Positions 1-5,201 of a DNA stretch of 5,201 bases are shown in pieces (position 1 is the first letter of the stretch; every line of letters begins with the position of its first letter). Under the pieces are notes generated by a model that searched no databases, had not been told where the DNA came from, and saw nothing but the letters and a program-made list of their open reading frames with translations. A program made the translations under genes and the position numbers. The DNA comes from Cytophagales bacterium (GTDB lineage Bacteria > Bacteroidota > Bacteroidia > Cytophagales > Spirosomataceae), in contig JAGWUO010000106.1 of assembly GCA_028868395.1 (NCBI GenBank), forward strand, positions 1-5,201, read 5' to 3'.

Positions 1-698
1 AGCCTGGTGCGAATGGCTTGATCATTAACCAAAAAGGTAACCTAGTTTCAGCGGAACACGGGAATCGTAGAATAGCTGAAATGCCTTTGGGAAAACCCGA
101 ATTAAAAAAATCGCTGACGGGCTTGTGGGAAGGCAAAAAGCTCAATAGCCCGAACGACGTCATACAAGCCAAAAACGGCGATTACTATTTCACCGATCCA
201 CCCTACGGCTTACCAGGTCGCGGGAAAGAGGAACCAGCAAAAGAATTAGCCTATCAAGGAGTGTACCGCATATCGAAAAAAGGCGAATTAAGCTTGCAAT
301 ACGACAAGATGGCCCGACCAAATGGCCTGGCGATGAACCTTGACGAAAGCATTTTGTATGTGGGCTCATCTGAACCCAAAGAATCGCACATTCTAGCTTT
401 TCCTGTTGATAAAAAAGGGAACCTAGGCGAACCATCCGTGTTCTTTGATGCAGCCGAACTAGCGAAGCAAGGAATCCGTGGTGGCTATGATGGGATGAAA
501 TTGGATAAGCAAGGCAACATCTGGACAACAGGACCTGGTGGAATCTTAATCATTAGCCCAGCTGGCAAATTACTCGGACGTATAGAGACGGGGAATCCGA
601 ACTCGAATGTGAATTTTGGGGAAGATGGTTCTAGTTTGTTTATTACCTCGAAGATGAATTTGTTGAGGGTGAAGACGAAGACGAAAGGTCTCAAATAA
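1..698 (+). CDS. SMP-30/gluconolactonase/LRE-like family protein, 5' end outside window
   Basis: This is the 3' part of an open reading frame. The first complete codon begins at base 3 and the frame runs without a stop from the window edge to TAA at 696-698, about 231 residues. The protein reads as a six-bladed beta-propeller of the SMP-30 type, which in known members are metal-dependent lactonases acting on sugar lactones. Visible signatures are PGANG and SAEHGNRR near the start, LNSPNDV (Asn codon 153-155), FTDPPYG, RPNGLAMN (Asn codon 321-323), and GGYDGMKLD (Asp codon 489-491) followed by GNIWTTGPGG. The two Asn and the Asp match the positions that usually bind substrate or the divalent metal; the remaining N-terminal Glu ligand would lie upstream. 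The ending LLRVKTKTKG is typical of this bacterial subgroup. The TTG at base 18 is an internal Leu codon, not a start. A signal peptide cannot be judged. Substrate is unknown; gluconolactonase is a family-level guess. Confidence 0.88.
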   Translation, partial: PGANGLIINQKGNLVSAEHGNRRIAEMPLGKPELKKSLTGLWEGKKLNSPNDVIQAKNGDYYFTDPPYGLPGRGKEEPAKELAYQGVYRISKKGELSLQYDKMARPNGLAMNLDESILYVGSSEPKESHILAFPVDKKGNLGEPSVFFDAAELAKQGIRGGYDGMKLDKQGNIWTTGPGGILIISPAGKLLGRIETGNPNSNVNFGEDGSSLFITSKMNLLRVKTKTKGLK

Positions 699-708
699 GC
701 GCATTTAA

Positions 709-746
709 AAAGGCCTCGATCGCAAAATCGAGGCCTTTCTTTTTTT
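709..746. terminator. Bidirectional intrinsic terminator between two convergent genes
   Basis: A perfect 12-bp inverted repeat has arms at 709-720 and 727-738 (core AAGGCCTCGAT / ATCGAGGCCTT) and a 6-base loop, CGCAAA. On the plus strand the hairpin leads into a T-rich run to base 746, a strong Rho-independent terminator for the SMP-30 gene ending at 698. On the minus strand the arm is flanked by five T, so it can also end the DUF1080 transcript. The DUF1080 stop codon (745-747) lies inside the T-run, so one short element serves both genes. Confidence 0.88.
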
Positions 747-1452
747 ATAACTTTCTGATCTTAATATTTCTGAACCAAACTTGGTTTCCGTGATCTTGCA
801 ATGCAATATGGCCTTGCATCACCTTTCCAAAATCAGGCATATTTTTGAATTTTGAACCAGCGATTAAATCTTTCCAGCTTTGATCATCTGTGCGTGTCTC
901 CACTACTTTGGAACCGTTTAAATACAATTGCAATAAGCCCTTGTTATTGACAATGCGGGCTGTGTTCCACTCGCCTACCGGCTTAGTAACGTTAACTGAC
1001 GATTTGATTAAATCATATAAATCACCGGAATTGTGTTTGATAATTTTCCCATCTGGGTGACCTTCATCATGTAATACTTGCATTTCAGGACCCGTCACAT
1101 AGGTCGCGTAATATTTCTTCGGATCATCCGTCACATTGAAAATAATACCCGAGTTTCCATTTACAGAAATTTTCCAATCTACGGAGAAATCGTAATTTTC
1201 AAAGGATTCATTTGTCACTAAATCGCCACCGTCTTTTTTCGCTGCGTCGAAACCAATCACGCCGTCTTCTATCGTCCAAGAAGATCCTACTTTATCTCCT
1301 TTTCCGTAGCTGTGCCAGCCTGTGAAGGTTTTTCCATCGAATAATAATTGAGTGCCATTTTTCTTTTCTGCCTTCGTTAACTGGTTCAATCCTTGACCAA
1401 AAGACACAAATGCGAAGCAGACCGCCGCGCAGGTTAAAACGATTTTGTTCAT
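745..1452 (-). CDS. Secreted DUF1080 (3-keto-disaccharide hydrolase-like) protein
   Basis: This encodes 235 residues from ATG at 1452. The frame stays open to 1500, but this ATG is chosen because it puts a signal peptide exactly at the N-terminus: basic MNK, a hydrophobic stretch to about residue 18, and a probable signal peptidase I cut SFG/Q after residue 19. There is no lipobox cysteine, so the product is probably periplasmic or exported. The rest is a single DUF1080 beta-sandwich of the concanavalin/laminarinase-like type: LFDGKTFTGWHSYG (37-50), the SFENYDFSVDWKIS strand (83-96), GNSGIIF (99-105), GPEMQVLHDEGHPD (121-134), SGDLYDL (142-148), GEWNTARIV (160-168), LQLYLNG (174-180), and the C-terminal GHIALQDHG..VWFRNIKI (214-232). 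Some members cleave 3-keto-glycosides; substrate here is not determinable. A weak -7-like site (TAGTATTG, 1476-1483 on the minus strand) lies upstream but lacks a matching -33 box. The stop lies in the shared terminator. Confidence 0.9.
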   Translation of the reverse strand: MNKIVLTCAAVCFAFVSFGQGLNQLTKAEKKNGTQLLFDGKTFTGWHSYGKGDKVGSSWTIEDGVIGFDAAKKDGGDLVTNESFENYDFSVDWKISVNGNSGIIFNVTDDPKKYYATYVTGPEMQVLHDEGHPDGKIIKHNSGDLYDLIKSSVNVTKPVGEWNTARIVNNKGLLQLYLNGSKVVETRTDDQSWKDLIAGSKFKNMPDFGKVMQGHIALQDHGNQVWFRNIKIRKL

Positions 1453-1500
1453 ATTATATAGGTTTATGATTTTTACAATACTACTAAAAGTCTGTAACAA

Positions 1501-1530
1501 TTGTATCTGCTGCGGGCAATTTTAGCTTTA
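1501..1530 (+). promoter_or_regulatory. Candidate Bacteroidota-type promoter for rimO
   Basis: TTG at 1501-1503, a 19-base spacer, then TAGCTTTA at 1523-1530. This differs from the Bacteroidota -7 consensus TAnnTTTG only at the last base. Transcription would start near 1534, leaving an A-rich leader of about 30 bases before the rimO ATG. It lies in the 112-bp divergent spacer between the DUF1080 gene and rimO. It is a pattern match only. Confidence 0.45.
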
Positions 1531-1564
1531 AATCTTCGTAAATTGCAGGCTGATATAAAAATCC

Positions 1565-2887
1565 ATGAAGACCAAAGTAGCCCCAAAGCCCTCCATCAAC
1601 ATCATTACGCTCGGTTGTTCGAAGAATCTTGTTGATTCAGAAGTACTCTATACCCAATTAAAAGGGAATGGTTTGGAGGTGACGCATGAGGCGAAAAAGG
1701 ACAAGGCGAACATCGTCGTGATCAATACCTGCGGCTTCATTGATAATGCAAAACAAGAGTCCATCGACACCATTTTGCGCTACGCAGACGCAAAAGAGGC
1801 GGGCAAAATCGATAAATTATATGTTACGGGATGCCTTTCTCATCGCTACAAAGATGATTTAGAAAGAGAAATTCCGATGGTAGACTCGTTCTTTGGGACG
1901 AATGAGTTACCTCGTTTATTGAAAGCATTAAAGGCTGATTACAAGCACGAACTAGTAGGCGAGCGTCTATTGACAACGCCTGCACACTATGCCTATTTGA
2001 AGATTGCAGAGGGTTGCGATCGTCCTTGTAGTTTTTGCGCGATTCCCTTGATGCGGGGAAAACACGTTTCTACTCCGATGGAGGAATTAGTGAAAGAAGC
2101 TAATTCTTTAGCCAAAAAAGGCACAAAAGAACTCATCCTAATCGCCCAAGACCTTACTTTTTACGGTTTAGACTTGAAAGGCGAAGGCAAATCTGGCCGC
2201 AAATTAAAAGAACTTTTAGAGCGCTTATCCGATGTCAACGGCATCGAATGGATCCGCTTGCAATACGCGTACCCAGCTGGTTTCCCATTGGATATTTTGG
2301 AGACGATGGCTGAACGTGACAATATCTGTAAATACCTGGATATGCCACTCCAAAGTGGCTCTGATGCCATGTTAAAGCACATGCGCCGTGGAATTACGCG
2401 AGAGAAAACGGAGGAATTGATCCATACCATTCGTGAGAAAGTACCAGGAATCGCCTTGCGAACGACTTTAATTTCAGGTTATCCAGGCGAAACGGAAGAA
2501 GACTTCGAGGAGACCTATTCCTTCGTGGAGCGAATGCGTTTCGACCGTTTAGGAATTTTCAATTATAGCCACGAGGAAAATACGCATGCATACCTAGTGA
2601 ACGATGATGTGCCGGAGGACGTGAAGCAATTCCGCTCAGATGAGATAATGGCCTTGCAACAAGGTATTTCAGAAGAGTTAAATCAAGCAAAAGTAGGCCA
2701 AACCTTGAAAGTAATGGTAGACCGCAAAGAAAGTGGTTACTTTGTGGGACGTACGGAATTTGATTCTCCAGAGGTAGATAATGAAGTCTTGATTCCAGCG
2801 GAGCAATACGCTCGCTTGGGCGATTTCGTGAACGTGAAGATTAATAAAGCCGAAGAGTTCGACTTGTACGGCGACATTATAGCCTAA
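1565..2887 (+). CDS. rimO: Ribosomal protein S12 methylthiotransferase RimO
   Basis: A 440-residue cytoplasmic radical-SAM enzyme, the usual length for RimO. Known members add a methylthio group to the conserved aspartate of ribosomal protein S12, using S-adenosylmethionine and two [4Fe-4S] clusters. The N-terminal UPF0004 domain (about 10-130) carries the three auxiliary-cluster cysteines: C18 in TLGCSKNLVDSE, C56 in NTCGFI, and C90 in VTGCLSHRY. The radical-SAM domain (about 140-370) has C151, C155 and C158 in EGCDRPCSFCAIP. A C-terminal TRAM domain (about 375-438) ends in FDLYGDII. LGCSKN and the DLYGDII tail point to RimO; its tRNA-modifying relative MiaB usually has FGCQMN. One oddity is PLQSGSDAML at 261-270, which resembles the MiaB version of that motif. 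The start ATG at 1565 has no Shine-Dalgarno sequence, which is normal for the phylum. The 3' end overlaps the convergent E1-like gene by 11 bp, with no terminator between. Confidence 0.95.
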   Translation: MKTKVAPKPSINIITLGCSKNLVDSEVLYTQLKGNGLEVTHEAKKDKANIVVINTCGFIDNAKQESIDTILRYADAKEAGKIDKLYVTGCLSHRYKDDLEREIPMVDSFFGTNELPRLLKALKADYKHELVGERLLTTPAHYAYLKIAEGCDRPCSFCAIPLMRGKHVSTPMEELVKEANSLAKKGTKELILIAQDLTFYGLDLKGEGKSGRKLKELLERLSDVNGIEWIRLQYAYPAGFPLDILETMAERDNICKYLDMPLQSGSDAMLKHMRRGITREKTEELIHTIREKVPGIALRTTLISGYPGETEEDFEETYSFVERMRFDRLGIFNYSHEENTHAYLVNDDVPEDVKQFRSDEIMALQQGISEELNQAKVGQTLKVMVDRKESGYFVGRTEFDSPEVDNEVLIPAEQYARLGDFVNVKINKAEEFDLYGDIIA

Positions 2888-3587
2888 ACGAACTGAGACG
2901 CATCTCGCGTAGATCAAAGGTCATCAATCCTTGTTGTGCAGGCGATTCGAAGCCGGCAAGGTAGAAGATGGCTTCTTTGGCCTGAAACAATCCAATAATT
3001 CCTGGCAACACCCCTAACACCCCTACTTCATCGCAGGAAGGAATTTCTTGTGGACTAGGTTCCACCGGAAACAAGGAACGATACGAGGGGCCTGCCGGAT
3101 GAAATACGGCGAACTGACCCTCCCATGCATGAATAGCCCCATAAACGAAAGGCTTGTTCAGCCCCACGCAACTGTCATTAATCAAATACCGGGTGCTAAA
3201 ATTATCCGTACAATCGAGAATCAAATCGTGTTGCCCTATGTACAGCGCTGCATTATTTGCTGTTAAATTCTCGGCGATTCCCTGAATGGCAATGCTTGGA
3301 TTCAAGGCTTGCAAAGCCTCCGCTGATTTCAAGGCTTTCGAGGCACCTACGTCTTCCGTTTTATACAACACCTGACGCGCTAAGTTAGATAACTCAATTA
3401 CGTCCGCATCTAGAATCGTGATGAATCCCACACCGGCAGCAGCCAGAAATGGTAAGGCGCCACAACCCAAACCACCTGCACCCACGACAAGAATCTTCGA
3501 TTCTTTTAGGCGCATCTGTTGCTGCTTCCGCCATTCCGGCAGATTCAGCTGTTTACGGTACCGTTCAAATTCTAAATCGCTAAGCAT
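2877..3587 (-). CDS. ThiF/MoeB/HesA family E1-like adenylyltransferase, lacking zinc cysteines
   Basis: A 236-residue cytoplasmic protein. Family members use ATP to adenylate the C-terminal glycine of a small beta-grasp sulfur carrier (MoaD, ThiS or similar) ahead of sulfur transfer. Visible features are the N-terminal helix with ERYRKQLNLPEW (8-19), the nucleotide-binding loop VGAGGLG (35-41), LDADVIELSNLARQ (59-72, including D60, N68 and R71), K84 in GASKA, DCTDNFSTRYLIND (125-138, with the Mg-binding Asp at 128), and PSCDEVGVLGVLPGIIG (183-199), which holds C185 in the region of the sulfur-handling loop. It is oddly short of cysteine pairs: the usual CxxC in PCYRCLFP reads PSYRSLFP here (167-174), and the C-terminal CPxCG is absent because the protein ends FDLREMRLSSFRL. 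No rhodanese domain follows. MoeB and ThiF cannot be separated by sequence alone, and no moaD, thiS, moa or thi gene is visible nearby. The ATG at 3587 lies 11 bp beyond the rpmB terminator. Confidence 0.9.
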   Translation of the reverse strand: MLSDLEFERYRKQLNLPEWRKQQQMRLKESKILVVGAGGLGCGALPFLAAAGVGFITILDADVIELSNLARQVLYKTEDVGASKALKSAEALQALNPSIAIQGIAENLTANNAALYIGQHDLILDCTDNFSTRYLINDSCVGLNKPFVYGAIHAWEGQFAVFHPAGPSYRSLFPVEPSPQEIPSCDEVGVLGVLPGIIGLFQAKEAIFYLAGFESPAQQGLMTFDLREMRLSSFRL

Positions 3588-3593
3588 GGATTA

Positions 3594-3623
3594 CAAATAA
3601 AAAAAGCCCTCTTGAAAAATCAA
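3594..3623 (-). promoter_or_regulatory. Weak candidate promoter for the E1-like gene, inside the rpmB terminator
   Basis: On the minus strand, TTG (3621-3623), a 19-base spacer, then TTTATTTG (3594-3601), which misses the TAnnTTTG consensus only at the second base. It would start transcription within a few bases of the ATG at 3587. The T-run of the terminator inflates the chance of such a match, so this is a weak call. Read-through from rpmB is the alternative. Confidence 0.22.
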
Positions 3624-3630
3624 GAAGGCT
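3599..3630 (-). terminator. Intrinsic terminator of rpmB
   Basis: On the minus strand an 11-bp stem (arms 3620-3630 and 3605-3615, core AGCCTTCTTGA / TCAAGAGGGCT with one G-U pair) closes a TTTT loop. It is followed by seven T (3599-3605). In the plus direction the wobble becomes an A-C mismatch and there is no T-run, so it works mainly for rpmB. The stem begins 23 bases after the rpmB stop codon. Confidence 0.85.
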
Positions 3631-3653
3631 AATTTCGATAAATATTTTGAAAA

Positions 3654-3893
3654 CTAAACGCTTAATGTACCCTTACGAGCTGCAGCGATTAACGTTTTTT
3701 CAAATCCGTTTTTGTTGATTGTGCGAATTGCTTTCGCAGAAACTTTCATACGAACCCAAACACCTTCTGACTCTAAGAAGAATTTCTTAGTTTGTAAGTT
3801 CGGGTAGAACTTACGCTTAGTCTTGTTATTAGCGTGAGAAACGTTGTTTCCTACTTGAGTTTTGCGTCCTGTAATTTGACAAACCTTTGCCAT
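3654..3893 (-). CDS. rpmB: Large-subunit ribosomal protein bL28
   Basis: A 79-residue basic protein, full length for bL28, a component of the 50S ribosomal subunit. It opens MAKVCQITGRKTQVGNNVSHANNKTKR (1-27, the family hallmark), continues FYPNLQTKKFF (29-39) and VWVRMKVSAKAIRTINKNG (45-63), and ends ARKGTLSV. It has only one cysteine (C5), so it is a form without CxxC zinc ligands. The start ATG at 3893 follows an A-rich leader of about 37 bases from the predicted promoter, without a clear Shine-Dalgarno site. It has its own promoter and its own terminator, so it appears to be transcribed alone. In many Bacteroidota rpmB is followed by rpmG, a DUF4295 gene and ftsY; here the next gene on the strand is the E1-like gene. 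Confidence 0.97.
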   Translation of the reverse strand: MAKVCQITGRKTQVGNNVSHANNKTKRKFYPNLQTKKFFLESEGVWVRMKVSAKAIRTINKNGFEKTLIAAARKGTLSV

Positions 3894-3933
3894 CGTATCT
3901 ATTATTTAAAATTGTTCTTTCCTAAAGGGATTG

Positions 3934-3965
3934 CAAAATTAGAAAATATTTTGAAATAACCCAAA
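3934..3965 (-). promoter_or_regulatory. Bacteroidota-type promoter of rpmB
   Basis: On the minus strand, TTTG (3962-3965), a 20-base spacer, then TAATTTTG (3934-3941). Both boxes match the Bacteroidota -33 (TTTG) and -7 (TAnnTTTG) consensus exactly. Transcription would start near 3930, giving a leader of about 37 bases to the rpmB ATG. A perfect match in front of a highly expressed ribosomal gene makes this the best-supported promoter of the window. Confidence 0.72.
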
Positions 3966-3978
3966 CCTCCATCGAAAA

Positions 3979-4009
3979 TTTATAAAATGGCAGACAATGT
4001 GTATCTTTG
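3979..4009 (+). promoter_or_regulatory. Bacteroidota-type promoter of the EEP-family gene
   Basis: TTTA (3979-3982, one mismatch to TTTG), a 19-base spacer, then TATCTTTG (4002-4009), an exact match to the -7 consensus TAnnTTTG. The -7 box ends three bases before the ATG at 4013, so transcription should begin at or within a few bases of the start codon. It points away from the rpmB promoter, and the two -33 boxes are 13 bases apart. Confidence 0.65.
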
Positions 4010-4012
4010 AGT

Positions 4013-5131
4013 ATGGCTAAGCGTAATTCGAAGGCACCCCTAAAGAAAAAAATCATCTCTTCCCTGATCTGGTTAGGAACGTTGCCATTGTGCCTTTACA
4101 CACTTTTGACCTACCTTTTAAGCTATTCTCTCATCGTAGAACACTGGTTTGCTGGCTTTATCATGATGACGATGCCCTATGCCCAGTTGCTGTGCCTTAT
4201 CTCCTTGATTTATTGGGTTTTTCAGCGAGCGAAGCGAGCGCTTTTGCCCTTGATCGTCCTAGCGCTGGGTTATGGATTTATAGGAAGACACATTAGCTTT
4301 AATCAGCCTGTGGCGACTTTAGAGAAACCGCTGACGGTGATGAGCTATAATGTTTTTGGTATGTATTCAAATGAGTACGAGGCCAAAAAAGAACAATTAG
4401 AGGACCTCAAAAAATTCATACGCGATTACGACGCAGACATTAAATGTTTCCAAGAATTCTATTCGCATTCAGACCGCAAGGCCTACCATACGGTCTCTTT
4501 CTTGAAGGAAAAATACCCGCATTACGCCTTTATTCCACTGAAAAAGCAATTATTTGATTCCCACGAGAAAATGGGTTTGGTGGTATTTTCGAAATACCCC
4601 ATCATCCACGAAGAGGGCGAACAATTTGAAAATTCAGCGAACGGATATCTGTTAACTGATATTGTGAAGGATCAAGACACGATTCGGGTGATCAACTTAC
4701 AGCTATGGTCGATGGGGATTCGAGTGAATAAGATGACCTCGAAGATTCGTTTACAAGATTATACAGATGCTAAAAAAGAAGGCCGTGGCATCATCTCCTC
4801 CCTTCGCAAGGGCTTTATTGAGCACAAAAAGGAGATGGACAAAATCAATCGCCTCATCCAAAAAAGCCCCTATCCCATCTTAGTCGTAGGTGATTTAAAC
4901 GAAACTCCTTCAGGCTGGGCCTATGGAACGATTCGGGAACGCTTGAAAAATTCCTTCGAGGAAGCGGGCTCTGGTTTTGGTTTTACCCTTAATCGAAGTC
5001 CTTATTTAGTGCGCATCGATGACCAATTCTTCTCAGAGGAGTGGAAAGCGATCAATTTCCAAACCCTGCGCAACATCAAATACTCCGACCACTTCCCTAC
5101 CGTGGGCCAATACATCTTGCATGGAAAATAA
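4013..5131 (+). CDS. Membrane-anchored endonuclease/exonuclease/phosphatase (EEP) family protein
   Basis: This encodes 372 residues from ATG at 4013. An in-frame TTG at 4007 is rejected because it lies inside the predicted -7 promoter box. The N-terminus is basic (MAKRNSKAPLKKK), followed by three probable membrane helices (about 14-40, 47-70 and 77-92), then a DNase I-like EEP domain (about 105-370). Family motifs are MSYNVFG (N113), CFQEF (E148), VVGDLNETP (D294, N296), RIDDQFF (D337) and YSDHFP (D359, H360). These are the expected metal-binding and catalytic positions. The motif usually reading NxHL is NLQLWS here, with Gln at 230. Known EEP enzymes are Mg-dependent phosphodiesterases acting on DNA, RNA, phosphoinositides or sphingolipids; substrate cannot be told here. 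By positive-inside reasoning with three helices, the catalytic domain would face the periplasm. The last 11 bp overlap the start of a permease-like gene, suggesting an operon. Confidence 0.9.
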   Translation: MAKRNSKAPLKKKIISSLIWLGTLPLCLYTLLTYLLSYSLIVEHWFAGFIMMTMPYAQLLCLISLIYWVFQRAKRALLPLIVLALGYGFIGRHISFNQPVATLEKPLTVMSYNVFGMYSNEYEAKKEQLEDLKKFIRDYDADIKCFQEFYSHSDRKAYHTVSFLKEKYPHYAFIPLKKQLFDSHEKMGLVVFSKYPIIHEEGEQFENSANGYLLTDIVKDQDTIRVINLQLWSMGIRVNKMTSKIRLQDYTDAKKEGRGIISSLRKGFIEHKKEMDKINRLIQKSPYPILVVGDLNETPSGWAYGTIRERLKNSFEEAGSGFGFTLNRSPYLVRIDDQFFSEEWKAINFQTLRNIKYSDHFPTVGQYILHGK

Positions 5132-5201
5132 GCTCTGGAAGGTTTTAGGTACCGGCTTCGGGATCGCTGTCACACTAGGCGGCACCGTGGGAACCGGCAT
5201 C
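5121..5201 (+). CDS. Probable amino acid permease (APC family), 3' end outside window
   Basis: An ATG at 5121 opens a frame that continues to the window edge, giving 27 codons beginning MENKLWKVLGTG. A glycine-rich first membrane helix follows (FGIAVTLGGTVGTGI). The pattern GFGIAVTxGGTxGxGI is characteristic of the substrate-binding first helix of amino acid-polyamine-organocation transporters, where the unwound glycine segment contacts the substrate's amino and carboxyl groups. The start lies within the 3' end of the EEP gene (ATGGAAAATAA holds both this start and the EEP stop), which favours translational coupling. The short visible length limits certainty on the exact family and substrate. 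Confidence 0.75.
   Translation, partial: MENKLWKVLGTGFGIAVTLGGTVGTGI

Noticed and set aside
190..528. Open frame on the minus strand within the SMP-30 gene
   Set aside because: The plus-strand frame carries clear family motifs across the same bases, while the minus frame shows low-complexity residues without any known motif.
671..687. GAAGACGAAGACGAAAG repeat at the end of the SMP-30 gene
   Set aside because: It encodes the usual VKTKTKG tail of the family and is a two-copy codon repeat, not a separate element.
1476..1483. TAGTATTG as a -7 box for the DUF1080 gene on the minus strand
   Set aside because: It has one mismatch and no TTG at a spacing of 19-21 bases, so it is too weak to list as a promoter.
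1453..1500. N-terminal extension of the DUF1080 protein by 16 codons from a TTG-type start at 1500
   Set aside because: The extension would bury the signal peptide, which begins cleanly at ATG 1452.
3048..3266. Open frame on the plus strand inside the E1-like gene
   Set aside because: It is antisense to well-conserved ThiF/MoeB motifs, has no recognisable domain and no promoter, and reads as a shadow frame.
3987..4010. Seven-codon reading frame (MADNVYL) ending just before the EEP gene, resembling a leader peptide
   Set aside because: It lies upstream of and within the predicted -7 box, so it would not be transcribed from that promoter, and short frames of this size are expected by chance.
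4223..4241. Short repeat GCGAGCGAAGCGAGCG
   Set aside because: It encodes QRAKRA after the second membrane helix of the EEP protein, has only two copies, and is explained by basic-residue coding.

Overview
The window looks like ordinary chromosomal DNA of a Bacteroidota bacterium, probably Cytophagales-like, though the order is a guess. Three things point there. The best promoter-like sites match the Bacteroidota type (TTTG, a spacer of 19-20, then TAnnTTTG) rather than the -35/-10 of other bacteria. Start codons lack clear Shine-Dalgarno sequences and sit behind A-rich leaders. The gene content also fits: a secreted DUF1080 protein, an SMP-30/gluconolactonase-like protein, and a membrane-anchored endonuclease/exonuclease/phosphatase protein.

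Layout. 1-698 (+) is the 3' part of an SMP-30/gluconolactonase-family gene. It converges on a secreted DUF1080 gene (745-1452, -), and a strong hairpin at 709-746 serves both strands. A 112-bp divergent spacer with a plausible promoter follows, then rimO (1565-2887, +), the ribosomal protein S12 methylthiotransferase. The 3' end of rimO overlaps by 11 bp the 3' end of a convergent ThiF/MoeB/HesA-type E1-like adenylyltransferase gene (2877-3587, -). Just upstream of that gene on the same strand are the terminator and gene of ribosomal protein L28 (rpmB, 3654-3893, -). A compact 119-bp divergent spacer holds two facing-away promoters, one for rpmB and one for a three-helix membrane EEP-fold protein (4013-5131, +). 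The window ends in the first 27 codons of an amino-acid-permease-like gene (5121-5201, +) that overlaps the EEP gene by 11 bp.

How the genes relate. No single pathway links them. rimO and rpmB are translation genes. The SMP-30 and DUF1080 proteins both suggest handling of sugars or sugar lactones, but they are convergent and not co-transcribed. The EEP gene and the permease form a probable operon. No RNA genes, mobile elements, CRISPR arrays or long repeats were seen. I found no convincing new multi-gene system. The points worth a second look are a probable leaderless start for the EEP gene, zinc-cysteine loss in the E1-like protein, a His-to-Gln change in an EEP motif, and very tight gene packing around rpmB and rimO.
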